A stretch of DNA of 37,034 bases, from positions 1-37,034 of IMG/VR virus record IMGVR_UViG_3300044988_000512. One strand, written 5' to 3'. Every line of letters begins with the position of its first letter. The stretch's first letter is position 1. This document shows positions 13,086 through 19,900 of this stretch, in pieces. The notes under the pieces were generated by a model, which did not search any database, was not told where the DNA came from, and was given only the letters and a program-made list of their open reading frames with translations. The position numbers and the translations under genes were made by a program. The DNA is from a virus.

Positions 13086-13143
13086 CCCGCTGATTTACAG
13101 AGGGAAGTAACTATTTTGCAAAATATTGCAAATATTGCTTGCA

Positions 13144-13193
13144 GATGCCTACAGATGCGATATGGTGCTGACAGATGCCAACAGCATCTACAC
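13144..13193. promoter_or_regulatory. Decamer array E upstream of the 77-aa plus-strand gene
   Basis: Minus-strand reading: TGTAGGCATC (13144-13153), ATATCGCATC (13154-13163), TGTCAGCACC (13164-13173) and TGTTGGCATC (13174-13183) in exact 10-bp phase, with a weak fifth unit at 13184-13193. The array ends 5 bp before the ATG at 13199. Directly upstream (13117-13140) TTGCAAAATATTGCAAATAT is another AT-rich repeat. Confidence 0.65.
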
Positions 13194-13198
13194 ACCAC

Positions 13199-13432
13199 AT
13201 GACAACATACACACCCAAAAAACTCCGCGCTGGTAGCTATCAGCTCGGCAACCTCATCATCTCCAAGCAGGAGCCAACAACCCGCGGCGGCACCACGACG
13301 TGGCGCAGCCAGCGCGGCAAGCTCATCGGCTATTCGCTTGGCGATGTCACGCGCTTGGTCAACACATTCGGCTCGGTTGCTTACGACCTGGCCAACGGCA
13401 CAAAGCATCATCCGCACTCCAAGCGTGCCTAA
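13199..13432 (+). CDS. Hypothetical protein, 77 aa
   Basis: Starts M-T-T-Y-T-P-K-K-L-R-A-G-S-Y-Q-L-G-N-L, has a beta-rich middle with basic residues (T-T-T-W-R-S-Q-R-G-K-L-I-G-Y), and ends with a His/Lys tail. No family is recognised. The leader is A/C-rich (ACACACCACATG) with no Shine-Dalgarno, as for the gene at 14018. It lies directly behind decamer array E, so it is probably regulated by the same factor. Confidence 0.6.
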   Translation: MTTYTPKKLRAGSYQLGNLIISKQEPTTRGGTTTWRSQRGKLIGYSLGDVTRLVNTFGSVAYDLANGTKHHPHSKRA

Positions 13433-13433
13433 C

Positions 13434-13610
13434 ATGAACATCCACGCCATCGCCCAATCCGCCGCCACGTTCAACGCAGACCACGACTACGATGTCGGCG
13501 CCGCGCTCAAGCTCACCGAGCTGATCATCACGCACGCCCACATGGTGCAGCTTGCGCGCAAAGAAGCCGCCGATCCGCAGCTTTCGCTACCCCTGGAGGT
13601 CGCCCAGTGA
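13434..13610 (+). CDS. Hypothetical helical protein, 58 aa
   Basis: Starts M-N-I-H-A-I-A-Q-S-A and continues with D-V-G-A-A-L-K-L-T-E-L-I-I, then a helix ending L-P-L-E-V-A-Q. It begins 1 bp after the previous stop and its own stop overlaps the GTG of the lipoprotein gene. There is no domain call. The position suggests co-expression with the lipoprotein. Confidence 0.6.
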   Translation: MNIHAIAQSAATFNADHDYDVGAALKLTELIITHAHMVQLARKEAADPQLSLPLEVAQ

Positions 13611-13984
13611 GACCGCTCGTCATCCTCGCCGTGCTCCTCGCCGGCTGCGCCACCGATCCGGTGCCCGAGCGCTACCGCACCGCCGAGCCGGTCGTCACCG
13701 TGCAGGTCGCCACGCTGCCACCCGGCGCATTGGTCTACCTCAACGCGGAATACATCGGCACCTCACCGGTCACGGTCAAGTTGGTCGCCGACCAGTTCGG
13801 CAAATGGAAGCAAGACTCCATCATTCGCGCCGTAGTGCCACACGACTCGGTTGCATTCGAGGAAATGGTCTACCCGAGTGGCTACCGCGTGCCGTCCCGC
13901 GTCCTGCTGCGCGTGCCTGGGTACACGCACTGGTACAGCGCCACCCAGCCCAAGCCACCGCAACCGCTTGCCGTTAACCCTTGA
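13607..13984 (+). CDS. PEGA-domain lipoprotein, 125 aa (GTG start)
   Basis: A hydrophobic N-terminus ending in the lipobox L-L-A-G-C14 predicts lipid-anchored export. Residues 30-60 (V-Q-V-A-T-L-P-P-G-A-L-V-Y-L-N, then Y-I-G-T-S-P-V-T-V) match the PEGA domain, common in bacterial surface proteins. GTG at 13607 overlaps the preceding stop as GTGA. In a temperate phage control module such an envelope protein could alter the host surface or exclude other phages; this is an inference. The source is likely a host gene. Confidence 0.75.
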   Translation: MRPLVILAVLLAGCATDPVPERYRTAEPVVTVQVATLPPGALVYLNAEYIGTSPVTVKLVADQFGKWKQDSIIRAVVPHDSVAFEEMVYPSGYRVPSRVLLRVPGYTHWYSATQPKPPQPLAVNP

Positions 13985-14017
13985 AACTTTGACCCAACCC
14001 AAACACAAACACACCAC

Positions 14018-14311
14018 ATGAAACCCAAAACCAAATCCACCAAGCGCAAGCCAGCTTGCGATAATACCGACCTCAACGCCACCGAGTTCCAAGTCTACTA
14101 CAGCGTCGAAAAGCACGGCCAGTGGGAGCACGACGAATCATTCGCCACGCTCGCCGAGGCTGAGGCTTATTGCCGCGAGAAAAGCTACACCTACGCCACC
14201 GACGAAGATGACGAGATCGCGGCGCCGTGGGAGTTCTACATCTACGAAACCAAGTGCGTCCGCGTCTTCCGCGGCAAAGTGAAACGCGAGCTGATCTTGG
14301 AGGAGCAATGA
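14018..14311 (+). CDS. Hypothetical protein, 97 aa
   Basis: Basic N-terminus (M-K-P-K-T-K-S-T-K-R-K), then an alpha/beta domain (E-F-Q-V-Y-Y-S-V-E, followed by FATLAEAEAYCREKS) and an acidic stretch with Asp/Glu. The order (strand, FATLAEAEAYC helix, strands) is that of small ferredoxin-like domains. The leader ends ACACAAACACACCACATG without a Shine-Dalgarno. The function is unknown. Confidence 0.65.
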   Translation: MKPKTKSTKRKPACDNTDLNATEFQVYYSVEKHGQWEHDESFATLAEAEAYCREKSYTYATDEDDEIAAPWEFYIYETKCVRVFRGKVKRELILEEQ

Positions 14312-14532
14312 CCCGCCACGACTACTTCGCCACCGGCACGTTCCCATGGTCTGGCCTACGCCTCGCCGGCCGCCGCTTCGACAGCCCCGAGCTGTTCGCC
14401 ATGATGCGCCGCCAGTGCCTTAGCGATGGATGTGTGCGCAATGCCTGCGCGGACCTCGATGTCCTGCCATTCGCCGAGGAGGTTGCGGGGATTGAGGAGC
14501 ATATTTGCCGCAGGGAGGCCGCCTACTGCTGA
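14308..14532 (+). CDS. Hypothetical protein, 74 aa
   Basis: Starts M-T-R-H-D-Y-F-A-T-G-T-F-P-W-S and contains four Cys spread over the C-terminal half (Q-C, G-C, A-C, I-C-R). The ATG at 14308 overlaps the previous stop (ATGA). It runs toward the integrase and overlaps its 3' end by 10 bp on the opposite strand, so there is no intergenic terminator. No domain is recognised. Confidence 0.55.
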   Translation: MTRHDYFATGTFPWSGLRLAGRRFDSPELFAMMRRQCLSDGCVRNACADLDVLPFAEEVAGIEEHICRREAAYC

Positions 14533-15623
14533 TCCCAAACGGACGCCACGTCCACCTCGCGGTCGTACACACTATAAAAACGACTGGTTGTGTTGGGGCT
14601 TACATGGCCGAGCATGTGCTGCACGACCGAGATGCGTCCCGTGGCGTTCAGCATATCGCTACCAGCTTGCCGTCGCAGCTCGTAAGCGGCAGACCGGCGA
14701 TCCGGTAAAAACTCGCGCACCCACATGTTGAAGTTGCGTTCCATGAATTTCATCCGCGTGCCAGCAGTGCGGCCAACGACCATGAAGTCGTCTGCGTCAA
14801 GTAGCTCCGGCACCATCCACGTTGGGATCGCCATGACGCGCCCGCGCTTGTAGCCGGTCTTGAGTGTCAGCCCTTCGTCCTCTCTCTCAATCAGCACCAA
14901 CACGTGCCGGTCGCCGCGGTCTTCGATCCAGCCCTTGCGGCAGTAGGCAACTTCCTTGGGCGTCATGCCCAGGTAGCGCGTCAGCAAAAATGCGCGCCGC
15001 GTAGACCCGCCGATTGCCTTGCTGGAATCATCCATCTTGATAAGTATCTCGGGCGGAATCCGCACAAACGTCGAGACCGGCGCCCGCATGCCCTTGGTTG
15101 ATGCGGCGAACTTGGCGATGGTGTCCGGCAACTCAAAGCCTTCCCAGTCCAGCGGGTGCGCAAAGATGGCGCGCGTGGCGGCGAGATTGGTGCGCACGCT
15201 GTAGGCGCTTCCCTGAAACTTCTCCCGATACTTGGCCACCAATAGAGGCGAGATAACCGAGAGCGGCTTGGCGCGCACCGCATCGTTGTCGCCGCCGAAG
15301 ACCGTGCGCAGAATCAGGAGCAGGCAGTTGACATTGGCGTGGCGGCTGGCGATTTTGCTCACCTGCAAATAATGATCAATTGCCTTACCAACTGGGAGCG
15401 CCGTGGATCGCATGGCGTGATCTTTGAGGGCTGCGATGCCCTTGATGGCCGTGGCGTTAAGGATGACCTGCGCCTTGGCCTTGGCCATGTCGAGGTTGGC
15501 GGTGCCGAGCGAGACCCGCTGCCGATTGCGCAGGCCGGGATGGTAGAACTTGAGTTGCCAGCGCGGCGAGGCGCCCGTGGTGTAAATGCGTCCGGTGATG
15601 CCGCTGCCTTTGATCGTGTGCAT
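14523..15623 (-). CDS. int: Tyrosine-recombinase integrase
   Basis: 366 aa from ATG 15623, preceded by AAAGAG; a GTG at 15638 would add 5 residues. It has an N-terminal arm-binding and SAM-like core-binding region, then a catalytic domain. Y350 of the nucleophile box (S-R-F-Y-S-V-Y) and H340 of H-M-L-G-H are clear, and K259 lies in the beta-hairpin. The first Arg of the usual G-[LM]-R-x-x-E box is Thr (LGMTPKE), and the second-box His position is Tyr (A-Y-E-L-R-R), although its Arg (R317) is kept. It would insert the phage at the tRNA-like site beside it (15761-15815). Confidence 0.88.
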   Translation of the reverse strand: MHTIKGSGITGRIYTTGASPRWQLKFYHPGLRNRQRVSLGTANLDMAKAKAQVILNATAIKGIAALKDHAMRSTALPVGKAIDHYLQVSKIASRHANVNCLLLILRTVFGGDNDAVRAKPLSVISPLLVAKYREKFQGSAYSVRTNLAATRAIFAHPLDWEGFELPDTIAKFAASTKGMRAPVSTFVRIPPEILIKMDDSSKAIGGSTRRAFLLTRYLGMTPKEVAYCRKGWIEDRGDRHVLVLIEREDEGLTLKTGYKRGRVMAIPTWMVPELLDADDFMVVGRTAGTRMKFMERNFNMWVREFLPDRRSAAYELRRQAGSDMLNATGRISVVQHMLGHVSPNTTSRFYSVYDREVDVASVWDQQ

Positions 15624-15656
15624 GCCGCTCTTTCGCACGGCAAAAACAGCGCGTCA

Positions 15657-15702
15657 AATAGTTTGGCAGGAATTTGGTCGAAACTTTGGCAAAAAGTTGG
15701 CT
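15657..15702. repeat. Tandem TTTGGCA-type repeats, candidate integrase arm sites (left arm)
   Basis: TTTGGCA (15662-15668), TTTGGTC (15673-15679), TTTGGCA (15685-15691) and GTTGGCT (15696-15702) recur every 11-12 bp, so they lie on one face of the helix. AATAGTTTGGCAG (15657-15669) is repeated exactly at 15845-15857. They overlap the integrase promoter region. Their role as arm sites is inferred from position. Confidence 0.5.
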
Positions 15703-15760
15703 ATCCCATGTTCAACCAGATGCATTGTTTTGCACTCTCGTCACAAGAATTTGATAGTTC

Positions 15761-15815
15761 GCCGGCATAGCACAGCGGTAGTGCACCTGATTTGTTCTCA
15801 GGTGATTTTGCCGGG
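15761..15815 (+). tRNA. tRNA-Thr-like 5' half (UGU anticodon), probable attP core, not a complete tRNA
   Basis: Acceptor strand GCCGGCA (15761-15767), D-arm GCAC/GTGC, anticodon arm with TGT at 15793-15795. Stem CACCTGA (15784-15790) and TCAGGTG (15798-15804) are perfect complements around a 7-base loop, the layout of a tyrosine recombinase core. The 3' acceptor-like TGCCGGG (15809-15815) follows after 4 bases, so the T-arm is absent. Loop positions 37/38 are T/C instead of the usual purines. I read it as a captured attB fragment; a T-armless tRNA-like RNA is an alternative. Confidence 0.5.
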
Positions 15816-15844
15816 TTTACTCAGACGTGCTAAGGGGTATGGCC

Positions 15845-15857
15845 AATAGTTTGGCAG
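15845..15857. repeat. Second copy of AATAGTTTGGCAG (right arm)
   Basis: Exact 13-bp copy of 15657-15669 on the other side of the tRNA-like core, same orientation. It is preceded by TGGCC. A pair of such repeats flanking a core is what arm-type sites of a tyrosine integrase look like. Confidence 0.5.
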
Positions 15858-15866
15858 TATTCAGAC

Positions 15867-15895
15867 TTGACTTTTGATAGCTGATCTGTCATAAT
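15867..15895 (+). promoter_or_regulatory. Strong sigma70-like promoter for the HNH gene
   Basis: TTGACT (15867-15872) and CATAAT (15890-15895) are separated by exactly 17 bp, the best match in the window. The next gene on the plus strand starts at 15955. The AATAGTTTGGCAG copy ends 9 bp before the -35, so integrase or its partner may affect this promoter. Confidence 0.6.
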
Positions 15896-15907
15896 AGACG
15901 TTGACAA

Positions 15908-15925
15908 AGTGGGTTGCTGCCCACT
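15908..15925 (+). other. Leader hairpin AGTGGG/CCCACT
   Basis: AGTGGG (15908-15913) and CCCACT (15920-15925) pair around a TTGCTG loop in the predicted 5' leader of the HNH transcript. It could be an operator dyad or an RNA stem; no T-run follows, so it is not a terminator. Confidence 0.35.
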
Positions 15926-15954
15926 CTGCCAACTAACTTCAACCATGAGATACC

Positions 15955-16644
15955 ATGATCAAAGCTACGTCTATTATGCCCGTCACTCGACGCGGCGTCA
16001 ATTCCAATAAACCCCTCAAGCGCGGCGACACTCGTCCAGACGGCCTAGTCTTTTGGGCATACCGCAAGAGTGGTGAGCGTTGGATTGCGCCAGAAGACCT
16101 CAAGGCCCGCCGCGAACGGGTGCGCCTTGCCGTTGCTGCGCACTACTACCGGAACATTGAGACCCAGCGCCAGAAAGCCCGAGAGCGCCAACAGACGCCG
16201 CGCGTCCAACTCATACGGAAGGCTTACAAGGCTCGCGAGGATGTCCGAGAGCGCCGCCGCGCCTTGGATCGCCAGCGCCTAGCCAAGCTGCGCAAAGAAA
16301 GCCCCGAATACCGGCTAGCCTGCTCTGTCCGCCGCCGCATGCTCAATGCCCTGCATGGCCATCTAAAGGCCGACAAGTCAATGGTGCTCCTCGGTTGCTC
16401 GCCCGCCGACCTGCGCCTGTGCCTCGAGGCCCGCTTTGAACCCGGCATGACGTGGGAGAACTACGGCACCGTGTGGCAGGTTGACCATGTAATTCCCCTC
16501 GCCACCTACGATCTCACCGACCCAGCCCAACAGCGCGAAGCCTTCCACTACACCAACCTCCAGCCGCTCTGGGCGTCCGCCAACATGGCCAAGGGCGACA
16601 CGGTGGAGGGCGAGGACATCGTGCTGGGGATGCTGGCGGCTTAA
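15955..16644 (+). CDS. HNH endonuclease, 229 aa
   Basis: The C-terminal part contains WQVDHVIPLATYDL (D177-H178), YTNLQPLW (N201) and A-N-M-A-K-G-D (N210, K213), the H-N-N/H core of phage HNH nucleases with the typical 'NLQPLW...N..KG' ending. The first 130 residues are strongly basic and helical and probably bind DNA. It may be a homing endonuclease or a packaging/host-DNA nuclease. It is the only gene in its transcript and lies between attP and the late terminator, an intron-less insertion-like position. Confidence 0.85.
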   Translation: MIKATSIMPVTRRGVNSNKPLKRGDTRPDGLVFWAYRKSGERWIAPEDLKARRERVRLAVAAHYYRNIETQRQKARERQQTPRVQLIRKAYKAREDVRERRRALDRQRLAKLRKESPEYRLACSVRRRMLNALHGHLKADKSMVLLGCSPADLRLCLEARFEPGMTWENYGTVWQVDHVIPLATYDLTDPAQQREAFHYTNLQPLWASANMAKGDTVEGEDIVLGMLAA

Positions 16645-16678
16645 GCAAAAAAGAAAGGGCCAGCCGTAGCTGACCCTT
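16644..16678 (-). terminator. Intrinsic terminator of the late operon (and convergent HNH gene)
   Basis: AAGGGCCAGC (16655-16664), CGTA loop, GCTGACCCTT (16669-16678): 9 of 10 base pairs plus one G-T wobble. On the minus strand the stem is followed by TTTCTTTTTTGC (down to 16644), a good T-tract. On the plus strand the tail is weaker (AGTCTCTTTCT). It separates the rightward HNH gene from the leftward virion operon. Confidence 0.75.
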
Positions 16679-16711
16679 AGTCTCTTTCTGGGTGTGCCGG
16701 ATGAGCTGAAA

Positions 16712-16936
16712 CTATGAGCGGAACAATTCCGCTAGACGCGCGAAATCGTCCGCGGTCGGCTCCCAATTTTCATCGGCAGCCTTGCCACCCGCGGTGACGT
16801 AGTAGTGGTCCTTACCGGGTTCCGGCCGCAAGGATTGCTCGCCGGCGCCCCAGTTCTTGCTTCGCATTACTTCCACGAAGGTCAGCGGGCGTTGCGGTTG
16901 TGTATTCTTCGATGCCGTAGACTGCTGTTGAGACAT
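16712..16936 (-). CDS. Hypothetical protein, 74 aa, last gene of the late operon
   Basis: Starts M-S-Q-Q-Q-S-T-A-S and contains L-T-F-V-E-V-M-R-S-K-N-W and K-D-H-Y-Y-V-T-A-G-G. The ATG at 16936 has AAAGGAAGG just upstream. It overlaps the 3' end of the giant gene by 125 nt in another frame, an unusually long overlap for two real genes; both frames look coding there. It is followed by the terminator at 16655. The function is unknown. Confidence 0.55.
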   Translation of the reverse strand: MSQQQSTASKNTQPQRPLTFVEVMRSKNWGAGEQSLRPEPGKDHYYVTAGGKAADENWEPTADDFARLAELFRS

Positions 16937-19900
16937 AGCCTTCCTTTCTATAACTGACATTATCTTGATTCTCGAGATTGGCAATAGCCCTTCTGGCTTT
17001 GTCAACCCACTGGCCAGAGTTTATTGCAAACTGATCTGGATTCAAATGATCCAATGTGTCATACCTTGCCGAGATCTCTGGAACATATTGAGAGCGAACG
17101 CCTAGCGCATCGCCTCGCTCGTTTCTGGCGATGGTAAAACCGTCGATGCCATTGGCCCGGAAAGCGGCCGTGACCGCATCCACCTGAGCCTTGGTGGCCG
17201 CACTCTTAAATCCAACCTCCACCATGGGGCGCGCGTTTGGGTGCAGCTCATCGACGACCAGGCTAATGATCACGTCCTTTTGGTTGTTCCGTTGCGCTGT
17301 CTCGATAGCGCTCCGCATCACCGGCTCAATGCTCGGCGAAACGTCGCCGCGGCGGTTGACGCTGAACTCCACATCGAAGCTCGGCTCCACGACATCGCCG
17401 TAAAGCCCCTCCGATTCCGTGATGCGCGCCGCCTCAAGTCCGTCTAGGCCGCGCACGCTCTCGCGGAATGTGTTCATCTCCGAGCGCTGCACCGCAGGAT
17501 CAAACTGCTCGGGCGTTGTAAATGTCGTCAGCCCCACTTGGTAGCGGTCCACGTTGAGCTTGCCGGCTTCCTTGTCGAACGAGCTTTTCTCCGCGCCTGT
17601 TTTATCGGTCCAGCCGTTCACCTCCCAAACGTCCTTCTCGTTAAACCATTGCAGCGCTTGCAAGTCATCAGTCGGCACGCCCATGCGCCGGCCGACCTCA
17701 TCGTAGACTTTCTGCGAGAAGAAAAAGTCCGCGTCCGTCACGCCCTGCTCCTGCTCCGGCAGGATGCGCCAGCGCGCTTTCTTGCCTTGGTAAAGTAGGC
17801 GGCGAAGATTGCGAGCCGCCCATACGTCGATGGTCGCCTTAAATGTGCGTCCGGTTAGGTTGCCGGCAAAGTTTGGCGTCTTCGGTCCTTTGGTCTGCGC
17901 GATCCAGTTGCCATACAGCGCATGCAGCACCTTGGTGCTATTGGCGTTGTATTTCTTGCCATTGGCCCGCAGCGGCACTTCTTTGAACGAGTTCACCTGC
18001 TTGCGGTATTCGTCCTCGAGCTTAAATGCCCCCTTGCCGCCCTTTTTGCGCCAGTCGGCTTCCATCTTGCCGCTGTCCGCATCCGCCTTCTTCTGCATCA
18101 CGAACGCATCAAACCGCTTTAGCAAATCATCGTAGGCGCCGCGGCCAAACATCTGCAGAGCTTCGCGCGCCTGGATAAAGTTCATGTCCACCGGCGTACG
18201 AGCCGAGGTAGCGCCGAGCAATTGCCCAAAGCGCTCGATGGTCGCGCCGTAGGCATTCTGCAGCCACGACCGCATGCGACCATACCAGCCGATGCCCTTG
18301 GCTATGGCTGGATTCTGTTGCCCGCGCCGCGCATCGGCTTCCATCAAGTCCGCCGCCTGCTGCACCGCACGCGCCTCGTCCTTCGACAGCCCCGGGGCTT
18401 CGCGCAATCCGTATTTCTCGCCCTTGTAAATGGCGCCAAACATTTGGTTGCCGCGGGCATCCAGCACAGGATTCCCATCGCTGTCTTCGATTAGTCCGAC
18501 CTTTGGCAATCCGCGGTCGTCGCGAGTGACCTCAAGACGTGCCGCCTCGGGGTTATTCCTGGCAACCTCCGCAATTCGCTTCTGCGCCTCGGTGATAGCC
18601 TTCTGCTCGCGCGGCCCGAGATATTGCTTCGCGTCTTGCAGCGACAGTCCGCTAAAAAATTCTTTCTCGGCTCGAGTTCTGGCCTGCGCCTCGGTTGCAT
18701 ATTCGGCAACCTTGGTCGGCGGCAACACGACCTGGCGACCATCCTTGTCAACTGACACCATCGGCGACGTGAAGACCTGCCACTTGCCGTTGGCCCCCTT
18801 GCGCAGCATTCCGAGCGGCTCGTATTGGCCGGCCGGGTCGCGCTGGATCAGTGTTTGCTGGTCGGTTGGTCCGCCCATTTGCTCAAGACCTGGGGGGTCT
18901 TCTAATAGTGCCGATGGCCGTTGCCCGCTTCTGTACAGCGCTTGATTGTGTCGTGCGGCTGCAGCCAGCGACTCCCGCGGCGATTCGCCCATTGCGTCGT
19001 CCATTGTTTGTGACCCAAAGCGGAAGAAGCCGTCCTCGCCGATGCTGCCGGCGCCGATGGCCAAGAAGTCCGGCCCGAGATCCTCGTTGGTCTCAAAGTG
19101 CGTGCGCTTGTTGGTGCTGACCACACGTCCGTCTGCGCCGACAAACGCAGCGCGCCTGGCTCGCTCATTGAGCGGGATGTCTGCGCGCTCGGAATAAGCC
19201 GCGCTGGCACTTCTTTTTGCGTCCCGCGGCAATGCCGCACCCTCTGCCGGTCGCTCGTTCGGCACCGGGAACTCGCGGCGATACTCGGCATCCGCGGCGC
19301 GGAATCCGGCGGCGTCAGCTCCCTGCCAGTTGGTCGAGTTGCTGTAGCCGCGGCGCGCGGCCTGCTGGTTCAAGTAAGCGCTCTTGCGGTCGGCGTCGAA
19401 TTGGCGCCACTCGTCAAGCGACATCACACCCACCTCGCGCGGCAGGGCGTTGGTGTTGATCTTGTGGTAGTGCGGGAAGTAGCCGGTGCCAAAGGGATCG
19501 GCGTAGTTGAGTCGGTCGAAACGGAACGTGCGGATGCTGCCCTTGGGGTTCAGATCGCCGTAGAGCGGATTGGCTGCCTTCTGCGTGGGCGTGCCAGTGC
19601 CGAGCAGTCCGTTGAGCAGGTTCTTTTTCTGCGCTCCGAGGTTGGTCTCGCCGGGCACTCCGTCTTCGTGATTCTTGAGCAGCACCTTGAGGCCGGCCTC
19701 AACGTCTTTCACGTTGTTGTTGAACTCCGGCAACTCTCCGCGGTCCACCGCGCGGATCGCCGCGGCGCGGAAGGCATCAAGATCGATGACCTTGGCCAGC
19801 AGGTGGTTCTTGTCCGAGAGCTGCCATCCGAAAGGCACCACCTCGCGGGCGATCGCCTCGACGTTGCCCAGGTTGCTCACCTTGTAACTGCCGCTCGCTC

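Larger units (their letters stand above)
15640..15954. other. 315-bp non-coding region between integrase and HNH gene: attP candidate
   Basis: No credible gene lies here. It holds the four left repeats, a tRNA-Thr-like 5' half with inverted core, the right copy of AATAGTTTGGCAG, a rightward promoter and a post-promoter hairpin. The layout is that of a lysogeny attachment site in a phage. Confidence 0.6.

Noticed and set aside
7162-13193. Decamer arrays as a CRISPR array
   Set aside because: Units are 10 bp without unique spacers and there are no cas genes.
15761-15815. A normal functional tRNA-Thr gene
   Set aside because: T-arm is absent, position 37 is not a purine, and no CCA follows; better read as an attachment core or relic.
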